A stretch of 64,000 bases of DNA from Nitrospirota bacterium (GTDB taxonomy: Bacteria > Nitrospirota > Leptospirillia > Leptospirillales > Leptospirillaceae): positions 1 to 64,000 of the forward strand of contig JAJYYA010000042.1 of assembly GCA_021801345.1 (NCBI GenBank). The letters run 5' to 3'. The translations under genes and the position numbers were made by a program. The notes below the pieces were generated by a model, which saw only the letters and a list, made by a program, of their open reading frames with translations, was not told the DNA's origin and did no database searches. Below are positions 26,186 to 32,700 of the stretch, piece after piece (the first letter of the stretch is position 1; the number at the start of each line of letters is the position of its first letter).

Positions 26186-26530
26186 ATGACAGCCGTGGAA
26201 AAGATCCGTCAGGAGGGGATTGAGATCGGAAAGGAGGCGGCGATGACAGCCGTGGAGAAGATCCGTCAGGAGGGAATTGAGACGGGCCGGATGGAAGGCC
26301 GCCAGGAAGGCCGGATGGAAGGCCGCCAGGAAGGCCGGATAGAAGGCCGCCAGGAAGGCCGGATAGAAGGCCGCCAGGAAGGCCGGATGGAGGGGAGTGT
26401 GGAGACTCGGGAGGACTTCGTGAAAAAACTCTTGGCCAAAGGGACGATGAGTCCGGAAGAGATCTCACGAACTCTCGATCTCGACCTTCTGTGGGTGAAG
26501 GAACTGGCGGATTCCTTCCGGAAGGCGTGA
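26186..26530 (+). CDS. Stand-alone RpnS-like cassette 2
   Basis: The frame opens at GTG 26114, but that codon is in a hairpin loop without a ribosome site. AAAGGAGG precedes the ATG at 26186 by 5 nt (114 residues), and a second AAAGGAGG precedes the ATG at 26243 (95 residues). The first 19-residue lead (MTAVEKIRQEGIEIGKEAA) is thus duplicated. Four octapeptide repeats follow (26285-26380), then the conserved tail ending ELADSFRKA. There is no nuclease domain. It looks like a second antitoxin copy made by tandem duplication, expressed either from the rpn transcript or from its own signals. Confidence 0.65.
   Translation: MTAVEKIRQEGIEIGKEAAMTAVEKIRQEGIETGRMEGRQEGRMEGRQEGRIEGRQEGRIEGRQEGRMEGSVETREDFVKKLLAKGTMSPEEISRTLDLDLLWVKELADSFRKA
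26285..26398 (+). repeat. 24-bp in-frame tandem repeat, 4 units (cassette 2)
   Basis: Four GR(I/M)EGRQE units (26285-26380) and a closing GRMEGS (26381-26398). Units one and two carry Met, three and four Ile. Confidence 0.95.
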
Positions 26531-26544
26531 TACGAAGCGAAGGT

Positions 26545-26567
26545 CCTGTTTCGAGTGCCGAAACGGG
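26545..26567 (+). repeat. Junction hairpin between cassettes 2 and 3
   Basis: Identical in sequence to the hairpin at 26104-26126, again 14 nt after a stop codon and with a start-like GTG (26555) in the loop. Confidence 0.6.
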
Positions 26568-26626
26568 AAGAACCCCGTTCTGAACTCGAACAGGTCTTTG
26601 GATCGCTATTCGGAAAGGAGGCGGCG

Positions 26627-26923
26627 ATGACAGCCGTGGAAAAGATCCGTCAGGAGGGGATTGAGATCGGAAAGGAGGCGGCGATGACAGCCGTGGAGAA
26701 GGTTCGTCAGGAGGGAATTGAGACGGGCCGGATGGAAGGCCGCCAGGAAGGCCGGATAGAAGGCCGCCAGGAAGGCCGGATGGAGGGGAGTGTGGAGACT
26801 CGGGAGGTCTTCGTAAAAAAACTCTTGGCCAAAGGGACGATGAGTCCGGAAGAGATCTCACGAACCCTCGATCTCGACCTTATGTGGGTGAGGGAGTTGG
26901 CGAGGGGACTCCGGAAGTTGTAA
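26627..26923 (+). CDS. Stand-alone RpnS-like cassette 3
   Basis: As in cassette 2, two AAAGGAGG/ATG units are present, at 26627 (98 residues) and 26684 (79 residues); the outer frame from GTG 26555 lacks a ribosome site. Only two octapeptide repeats remain (26726-26773). The tail has diverged most here: LDLMWVRELARGLRKL against LDLLWVKELADSLRKA in the nuclease, and EVFVKK for EDFVKK. This is the last copy; the methyltransferase promoter follows. Confidence 0.65.
   Translation: MTAVEKIRQEGIEIGKEAAMTAVEKVRQEGIETGRMEGRQEGRIEGRQEGRMEGSVETREVFVKKLLAKGTMSPEEISRTLDLDLMWVRELARGLRKL
26726..26791 (+). repeat. 24-bp in-frame tandem repeat, 2 units (cassette 3)
   Basis: Two octapeptide units (26726-26773) and a closing GRMEGS (26774-26791). 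Confidence 0.95.
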
Positions 26924-26969
26924 CGAATTTCCCTATTGGGCTTCATAGAACAGGACGATTCCGCTCGTG

Positions 26970-26975
26970 TATAAT
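26970..26975 (+). promoter_or_regulatory. Possible -10 (TATAAT) for the methyltransferase operon
   Basis: A consensus TATAAT lies 82 nt before the GTG at 27058. The -35 region (TAGAAC near 26946) is weak. Confidence 0.35.
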
Positions 26976-27057
26976 AAAAAAATCCCAACTGTCCATACCT
27001 TCTTCGTACTTCTTGACGAAAAGGGGGGAGTGGCTTCCTCTCCCTTTGGAGGTAGTC

Positions 27058-27693
27058 GTGGCGAAAAGTATGGGCATTTTTTTCCAGCCACCTCCAAAAC
27101 TACCGGGGGATCCTTTGCCACATCTCTTTGACCATCATCACGTTTCGAAGCTTCACGATCCCGAACGCAAGAAATTTCAGGATCCGACCCTTCTTTTTCC
27201 CCTGATCCGTCCTTTTGAAAAGGGAGAGTCGGCCGAGATTGGCGCAGGCTCGGGCTATGTCTTCTTCCCCATGGCCGACTATCTCTCCGCAAGGGGAACG
27301 TGCTATGCCATCGATCTCCAGCCCGAGATGATGGAGCATTTTAAAAGCGAGCTCTCAGCCCGGGGGGGGCCGAAAAATATCAAGACGCTCCTTTCCGGGA
27401 AGGATTCGATTTTGCTCAAGGATGGCAGCCTTGAACTTGTCTGGATGGTGAACGTCTTTCACGAACTGACTCATCCCCGGGAAATTTTCTCTGAGATCTT
27501 CCGGGTCCTTTCTCCTTCGGGTCAATGTCTCGTCGTGGACTGGAAAAAGGAGGAGACACCCAAAGGGCCGCCGGTCTCTGAGCGTGCCTCGGATCTGGAT
27601 CTCTATGAGGTTCTGATCGAGGCGGGATTTTCAAAAATCCGCTCCTTCGACACATATCCCTATCACTATGTGGTGGAGGCCCTGAAGGCGTGA
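27058..27693 (+). CDS. Class I SAM-dependent methyltransferase
   Basis: The GTG at 27058 is chosen because GGAGG sits 5 nt upstream; the frame is open back to 26884 through the last Rpn cassette, which is not meaningful. The 211-residue product has motif I EIGAGSGYVFFP, AIDLQPEMM (motif II) and the DGSLELVWMVNVFHEL segment, all of the Methyltransf_11/25 type. The substrate is unknown. A His-rich DHHHVSKLHDPER stretch near the N-terminus is notable and may bind metal or substrate. The stop overlaps the next gene's GTG. Confidence 0.85.
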   Translation: MAKSMGIFFQPPPKLPGDPLPHLFDHHHVSKLHDPERKKFQDPTLLFPLIRPFEKGESAEIGAGSGYVFFPMADYLSARGTCYAIDLQPEMMEHFKSELSARGGPKNIKTLLSGKDSILLKDGSLELVWMVNVFHELTHPREIFSEIFRVLSPSGQCLVVDWKKEETPKGPPVSERASDLDLYEVLIEAGFSKIRSFDTYPYHYVVEALKA

Positions 27694-28091
27694 GGGAGAA
27701 AGCGCCTATTCCCCGAAGCCCCCGAACGGAGATCCTCGGCATTCCCTGGCTTGCCCGGGCGGTCGACAAGGGACGGATGCACCTTGCCGGGACTCTGGGG
27801 GACTATGAGTTTCCTTGTCCGGCCGACGTCTTCATTCTTCGCCTTCTGAAGCTTTCTCTCGCCGACTTTCTCTCTCTCCTTGCGGCCTCATCCAACGACG
27901 AAGGACTCGACCTCACCCTTGCGCCCAGAATTTCTGACCTCACCTCGCGAGAGCGGATCTCTCTCGAGGTTTTTTCTATAAAGAACAGCCGCCTCTTTGA
28001 TTCGCTCGACATAGAGGAAGGCCGAAAGCCCATGCCGGAAAAGGTTTCCTCCGAAGAAAACCTTTCCGGACCGAAAACAAGGACCCAGTGA
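27690..28091 (+). CDS. DUF5069 family protein
   Basis: The 133-residue protein has the DUF5069 pattern: PRSPRTEILGI, LARAVDKGR, LAGTLGDYEFPCP and a later FLSLLAASSNDE. It starts at GTG 27690 overlapping the methyltransferase stop and ends 3 nt before miaB, so the three genes form one unit. The family is uncharacterised. The last 30 residues are Lys/Glu/Ser-rich and probably disordered. Confidence 0.65.
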   Translation: MREKAPIPRSPRTEILGIPWLARAVDKGRMHLAGTLGDYEFPCPADVFILRLLKLSLADFLSLLAASSNDEGLDLTLAPRISDLTSRERISLEVFSIKNSRLFDSLDIEEGRKPMPEKVSSEENLSGPKTRTQ

Positions 28092-28094
28092 ATC

Positions 28095-29438
28095 ATGGAG
28101 AAATCCCTTCCCAAGTCCGTTGAGCAAACCTGCCATATCCGTACCTTCGGCTGCCAGATGAATGTCCACGACTCCGAGAGGATGGCCGGGCTGCTTTCCT
28201 CTGCCGGCTATCGTCTTGTCGATGACCCGGCGGTGGCCTCTCTGATCGTCGTCAACACCTGTACTGTTCGGGACAAGGCCGACCAAAAGGCCCTGTCCGA
28301 TCTCGGCCGATTGCGGCTTTTCAAGAAGGGGGAAGGGGAGCGGATCCTTGCCGTCACGGGATGCATGGCCGAACGGGAGCAGGAACGCCTCCATCGCCTT
28401 ATGCCGGAGATCGATCTTGTCGCCGGCCCCGCCCAGGTCCGGAACATCCTCCCGATGGTCGAACGGATTCGCTCCGAAAAAAAACATCTGTTGGGCCGAG
28501 ACTTCGACCTTCCAGAGATGACAACACCACCCGCCCTTCGTCCGGCAGGAGTGACGGCGCTCGTCACCGTTCAGGAGGGGTGCGACAAGGCTTGTAGCTA
28601 CTGTGTTGTTCCCAGGACCCGCGGTCCGGAGAGAAGTCGCCCGGTGGATTCGATTGTCTCCGAGGTGCGGGGGCTTGTGACGGAAGGATTCCGGGAGGTG
28701 ACCCTCCTTGGACAGAATGTGAACGGGTACGGCAAAGGCTCCGGGATCGGTGAAGGCTTCGCCGCCCTTCTTTATGCTCTCGAGGAGGTTTCCGGGCTTG
28801 TCCGGATTCGGTTCACCACCTCGCATCCTTCCGATCTCGACGACGCCACAATCGAGGCAATGGCCCGTTGTCGGAAGGTGATGCCCCATCTCCATCTTCC
28901 TGTTCAGTCGGGTTCGGACAGGATGCTCTCGCTCATGGAGCGAGGCTACACCCTGGCGCAGTATCGCGAGAGAATCGCCCGCCTTCGCGAGGCCCTTCCG
29001 GAGGTCTCCCTGACCACCGATCTGATCGTCGGATTTTGTCACGAGTCCGAGGAGGACTTTAGCCTGACCCTTGAAGCGGTCTCAGAGTTTCGCTTCGACG
29101 GAGCTTTTTGTTTTATCTACTCCCCCCGTCCGGGAACTCCGGCTTACGAATGGACCGGTCTTCCCGATCGGCCTGTCGCCCTCGATCGCTTTCGTCGACT
29201 GGAAAACATGCTTTCCTCGATCGTTCTTGAGAAAAATCGAAGCCGGATCGGGAAGACGGAGGAGGTTCTCGTCGAACGGGTCGATTCGGAGTCCGGCCAC
29301 TTTTCCGGTCGCTCCCCCGGGTTTCGCTCTGTGCGGGGACGGGTGGAGGAGAGAGATCTCCTTCCCGATCCGGGTCAGGTGGTGAAGGTTCGCATTGACG
29401 ACTGCACCAAGGCGGGACTTGCCGGTCTCATGGAGTAG
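28095..29438 (+). CDS. miaB: tRNA-2-methylthio-N6-dimethylallyladenosine synthase
   Basis: The 447-residue radical-SAM methylthiotransferase adds a methylthio group to i6A37 of tRNAs. The N-terminal UPF0004 domain has cluster cysteines Cys20, Cys56 and Cys90. The radical-SAM motif is Cys163-x3-Cys167-x2-Cys170 (CDKACSYC). A TRAM domain occupies about 375-440. FGCQMN and the SGSDRMLSLMERGYT stretch are characteristic of MiaB rather than MtaB or RimO. Confidence 0.95.
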   Translation: MEKSLPKSVEQTCHIRTFGCQMNVHDSERMAGLLSSAGYRLVDDPAVASLIVVNTCTVRDKADQKALSDLGRLRLFKKGEGERILAVTGCMAEREQERLHRLMPEIDLVAGPAQVRNILPMVERIRSEKKHLLGRDFDLPEMTTPPALRPAGVTALVTVQEGCDKACSYCVVPRTRGPERSRPVDSIVSEVRGLVTEGFREVTLLGQNVNGYGKGSGIGEGFAALLYALEEVSGLVRIRFTTSHPSDLDDATIEAMARCRKVMPHLHLPVQSGSDRMLSLMERGYTLAQYRERIARLREALPEVSLTTDLIVGFCHESEEDFSLTLEAVSEFRFDGAFCFIYSPRPGTPAYEWTGLPDRPVALDRFRRLENMLSSIVLEKNRSRIGKTEEVLVERVDSESGHFSGRSPGFRSVRGRVEERDLLPDPGQVVKVRIDDCTKAGLAGLME

Positions 29439-29603
29439 CGCGAGCGCGGAACGAGACGATCTGCCGGAAGAGCTCCCTCGTCTTTCACCTGGAGAACGGC
29501 TTACGGCACAAGAAGACCCACCCCGGGATGCTTCCTCTCGTCCGGGCTCTCCTGCACCAAGGGGACTTCCGCTTCCTGTCATTTATCGAAAAGCGTCGTA
29601 AAA

Positions 29604-29623
29604 CTTCGGGGTTCCGCCCGGAG
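29604..29623 (+). repeat. Subterminal hairpin of the IS200/IS605-like element, copy 2
   Basis: Same CTTCGGG/CCCGGAG stem as 9055-9074, with loop GTTCCG instead of GTTGTG. The conserved stem and changed loop suggest selection for structure when the element was active. Similarity to locus 1 starts near 29581, marking the element's left end. Confidence 0.5.
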
Positions 29624-29680
29624 CTATAAGGCATAGTCAATCTGTTGTTTTGTTGACATAGATTGGGTAGCGTCCCAGCC

Positions 29681-30090
29681 ATGAAGAGACTGCGCGCCCT
29701 CACATTCCGGATCTGTCCCACGCCCGAACAGGAGAGCCTTCTCTCCCGCCACGCCGGATGCACCGGTTCGTCTGGAACAAGGCTCTCGACCTCCAGAAGC
29801 GGCGGCTCGAGGGCCAAATGCCGCTCCTGACCTACGGGGACACGGCGAACCTCTGACTCTCTGGCGGGAGAGCGACGAGTGCGGCTTTCTGGCCCTGGCC
29901 CCCCTCCCCGCCCCAGCACCAGACCCTCAAAAACCTCGACCGGGCGATCCGGGAAGCCCTGGATAAAAAGAACCCCAGACGTTTCCCCCGGTTCAAGAGG
30001 AAGGGCGAGAAGACCTCCATTCTCTATCCCCAGGGAACGAAGCTCGACCTGAACACGACCGGCCCGGAGGGGCGAATGGTCCTTCCGCCG
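29681..30090 (+). pseudogene. tnpB remnant 3a, frameshifted N-terminal part
   Basis: An intact ATG (29681) opens MKRLRALTFRICPTPEQE, but one G is missing near 29763 relative to remnant 1 (GCACCGG for GCACGCGG), shifting the frame before the RFVWNKALDLQ block. An in-frame TGA follows at the LLTLW position. Later pieces (AIREALDKKNPRRFPRFKRKGEKT) are readable in another frame. Homology to remnant 1 is high and ends at the same point. Confidence 0.85.
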
Positions 30091-30475
30091 CCCTGCGGGA
30101 TGCGCCCGGTTCGTCCTGCAACAAGGCCCTCGACCTCCAGAGGAGGAGGCTCGAAGGGGGGATCCCCCTTTTATCCTACGGAGACTTGGCCAAACTCCTG
30201 ACGCTGTGGCGGGCGACGAATACGGCTTTTTGGGATTTGGTCCGGTCCATCCGCAGACGTGGGCCCTCAAGTTTCTGGACCGGGCACTGTGGGACGGCCT
30301 GACGAAGAAGAAGGGCTTCCCCCGGTTCAAGAAAAGAAAGGGGACGGAGACGCTCTCCGGTTTTCGGATGCCCTCCAGATCACGTTCGACAGGGCGGAAA
30401 AAGATCCGGACGGACGAGGCCTCTTTCCCCGGATCTTCGTTCCCACGTCGGAAACTCCTTCTTAGCCGTTTTCCG
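30091..30475 (+). pseudogene. tnpB remnant 3b, second N-terminal fragment
   Basis: Directly after remnant 3a, another TnpB N-terminus is readable in pieces across frames: CNKALDLQRRRLEGG, LSYGDLAKLLTLW, then WALKFLDRALWDGLTKKKGFPRFKKRKG. It differs clearly from 3a, so it is a second element fused to the first rather than a continuation. It lacks the catalytic half. Confidence 0.75.
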
Positions 30476-30522
30476 ACAAGACGGAAGAGGGTTTCTCGTC
30501 TTATATCGCGCTAAGGCGACGC

Positions 30523-31176
30523 TCAGTCTGAGAGGGGATCTGTCCGGTCGGAGCCTTCGACCCTGAGAAGTCCCGAGGAGGGGGGGGCATTTCTCAGGGA
30601 GCGCCAGGCGGAGAGAAGGAGAAGACGGTCTCCGGGAAGGAGGGGGATGTTCGGACCGAGTTCGACGGAGAGGCCTCCTCTTAGGGCCGTTACCGGGACC
30701 GTACCGTCTGAGGCCGCCGTCTTCCGGATATCGGCGATCGAAAGACCTGCATAGGGAGACTCTTCCGTCACGAGGAGTGTGCGGGGAGTGACGGTGCGTC
30801 GTATCAGGCTTTCCTGGAGGTTCGAAAGCACGGACGAAACCTCCCGGTCTTCAAGGTATTCAAGCCATTCGCGGAGATGGGTTTCAAGGGACTCTTCCTG
30901 GGCGATCCGTTCGATCAGCTTCGACATGTGGGGGGGGCGGAGGGGGGTATTGGGCCAATGGGCTCCCGTACCGTCCTCGGCCGCAAGCCTGCCCAGCTGG
31001 GAAAGAAGCCCGGCCTTGCGCCGGGACACTCGTCGGAGACGAAACCAGACCCGAAACCATTCGATTCGGGGATAAAGAGCGTCCCGGACGCGGGAGAGCG
31101 TTTCTTCGATGACCGCAAGGGGATGGCCGACGGAGGGAAGGGGCGGCCTGTCTCCGGGGTCGGAGGAGAGGATCAT
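30523..31176 (-). CDS. RCK_C (TrkA-C)-like domain protein
   Basis: The 217-residue soluble protein starts at ATG 31176 with AAGGAGC upstream. The N-terminal two-thirds is helical and charged (WFRVWFRLRRVSRRKAGLLSQL, then an acidic helix). The last 70 residues resemble the RCK_C ligand-binding domain of potassium channels and transporters: YAGLSIADIRKTA, VPVTALRGG, then LLPGDRLLLLSA. No membrane segment or transporter gene is next to it. It may be a stand-alone regulator. purF begins about 55 nt away on the same strand (upstream), so it may be the last gene of the purine unit. Confidence 0.55.
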   Translation of the reverse strand: MILSSDPGDRPPLPSVGHPLAVIEETLSRVRDALYPRIEWFRVWFRLRRVSRRKAGLLSQLGRLAAEDGTGAHWPNTPLRPPHMSKLIERIAQEESLETHLREWLEYLEDREVSSVLSNLQESLIRRTVTPRTLLVTEESPYAGLSIADIRKTAASDGTVPVTALRGGLSVELGPNIPLLPGDRLLLLSAWRSLRNAPPSSGLLRVEGSDRTDPLSD

Positions 31177-31230
31177 CGGGGGGCTCCTTCTTGGGTGGTC
31201 ACCTGCGGGTTTGGGGACCGACAGGGGGGA

Positions 31231-32700
31231 TCAGGGTCCCTGCCTGTCGAAGAGTCCGTGCTGGACCCTCTCCTCCTGAGAAAATGCAATCGGATAGTTC
31301 CCGTCGAAGCAGGCCTTGCAGTAATGTCCCGGCGTCCGGCTCTCCCCCTCCCGGAAGGTCTGGCTCTTTTGCACCTCCTCCTCCATGGCCGCGGTGGAGA
31401 GATAGGCCAGGGAGTCCGCCTTGAGGTAGCGGCGGATTTCGTCAACCGTGTGGGTGGAGGCGATCAACTCTCCCCGGTTGGGGGTGTCGATGCCGTAAAA
31501 GCAAGGGTAATGGATCGGAGCCGAAGTGATCCTCATGTGGACCTCTCGGGCTCCGGCCTCCCGGATCATCGAGACGATCTTCCGGCTTGTGGTGCCGCGC
31601 ACGATGGAGTCGTCGATAACGACGACCCTTTTTCCCGCCAGAAGGTCGGGGACGGCGTTGAGCTTGATCTTGACCCCGAAATGGCGGATCGACTGCTGGG
31701 GTTCGATGAAGGTTCGTCCCACGTAATGGTTCCTGATAAGCCCCATGTCCAGAGGAATGCCGGATTGCTCGGCATATCCGAGCGCAGGAGCGAGCCCTGA
31801 ATCCGGGACCGGAACAACAAGGTCGGCTTCGACGGGGGAGTCCAGAGCAAGCCTCCGGCCGAGCCTTTTTCTGGCCTGATAGACCGGGATGCCGAAGACG
31901 CGGCTGTCGGGACGGGCGAAGTAGATGAGCTCGAAAATGCAGGCGGCCTCGGTAATGCGGGGGAAGAGGCGAAAGTGTTCGATGCCGGCCTCGGTGATCA
32001 CAACCATCTCGCCGGGCTCGACATCCCGAAGGTATGTGGCTCCGATCAGATCGAAGGCGCAGGTTTCGGAGGCCAGAACGAAGGATTCTCCGATCTTGCC
32101 GATCGAGAGGGGGCGGAAGCCGTGGGGATCACGTATCCCGATCAGGGCGTTCGGAAGAAGTGCCAGAAGAGAGTAGGAGCCCTTGACGGAGGCCAGGGCG
32201 GACTCCATGCGGGAGACCATGTCTTCGCCGCGGCTCCGGGCGATCATGTGGACGAGAACTTCGGTGTCCACGTCCGTGGTGAAAAGCGCCCCCTCCTCCT
32301 CGAGTTTTTTTCTCAGGTCGAGAGCGTTCGTGAGGTTCCCGTTATGGACCAGGGCCATCGAGATGTCGCTGATGTAGGCCGTCAGCGGCTGGAGATTCCG
32401 CTGGGACTCCGACCCGGCGGTAGAGTAGCGATTGTGGCCGATCGCGGCGGTTCCCCGGAGATCGCGCAGGATCGATTCATCGAAAACCTCGGAAACAAGA
32501 CCTTCCCCCTTGCGGATGATCATCTTTCCTGCGTCCATGGAGGCGATGCCCGCACCTTCCTGCCCCCGGTGCTGAAGGGCATAAAGGCCAAGATAGGTGA
32601 GGTTGCCGGCTTCCGGGTGGTTGTAGATCCCGAAGACGGCGCATTTCTCCTTCAGGGAGTCGAGCGGGAATCCTGAAGGGTCGGAGAGGGAAGGGTCCAT
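31231..32700 (-). CDS. purF: Amidophosphoribosyltransferase
   Basis: The 489-residue enzyme makes 5-phosphoribosylamine. The nucleophile Cys20 (KCAVFGI) follows a 19-residue leader that is normally cut off. Cysteines in ACIFEL, PCFYG and HYCKACFDG match the [4Fe-4S] ligands of the Bacillus-type enzyme. The PRPP loop is VVIDDSIVRGTT. The start overlaps the purL stop by one base (TGATG), so the two are coupled. Confidence 0.96.
   Translation of the reverse strand: MDPSLSDPSGFPLDSLKEKCAVFGIYNHPEAGNLTYLGLYALQHRGQEGAGIASMDAGKMIIRKGEGLVSEVFDESILRDLRGTAAIGHNRYSTAGSESQRNLQPLTAYISDISMALVHNGNLTNALDLRKKLEEEGALFTTDVDTEVLVHMIARSRGEDMVSRMESALASVKGSYSLLALLPNALIGIRDPHGFRPLSIGKIGESFVLASETCAFDLIGATYLRDVEPGEMVVITEAGIEHFRLFPRITEAACIFELIYFARPDSRVFGIPVYQARKRLGRRLALDSPVEADLVVPVPDSGLAPALGYAEQSGIPLDMGLIRNHYVGRTFIEPQQSIRHFGVKIKLNAVPDLLAGKRVVVIDDSIVRGTTSRKIVSMIREAGAREVHMRITSAPIHYPCFYGIDTPNRGELIASTHTVDEIRRYLKADSLAYLSTAAMEEEVQKSQTFREGESRTPGHYCKACFDGNYPIAFSQEERVQHGLFDRQGP

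Larger units (their letters stand above)
25704..26923 (+). repeat. Tandem triplication of the 3' part of the Rpn gene
   Basis: Three head-to-tail copies begin at the SELEQVFG codons: 25704-26135 (432 bp), 26136-26576 (441 bp) and 26577-26923. The length differences are fully explained by repeat number (6, 4, 2 units of 24 bp) and by a 57-bp lead duplication in copies 2 and 3. Identity is very high apart from the last 60 bp of copy 3. Confidence 0.95.

Noticed and set aside
26114-26530. Reading cassette 2 as a 138-residue protein from GTG 26114
   Set aside because: The GTG sits in a hairpin loop and has no Shine-Dalgarno, while two ATGs downstream have perfect ones. The same applies to GTG 26555 in cassette 3.
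25796-26791. CRISPR array
   Set aside because: The 24-bp units are contiguous, in frame and without spacers.
25530-26861. 443-residue minus-strand open frame, Pro/Ser-rich
   Set aside because: It is the antisense reading of the tandem GRxE repeats; repeat-driven stop avoidance explains its length.
29485-30330. 281-residue minus-strand open frame over the tnpB relics
   Set aside because: Antisense of relics 3a and 3b, with no family similarity. TnpB motifs read on the plus strand.
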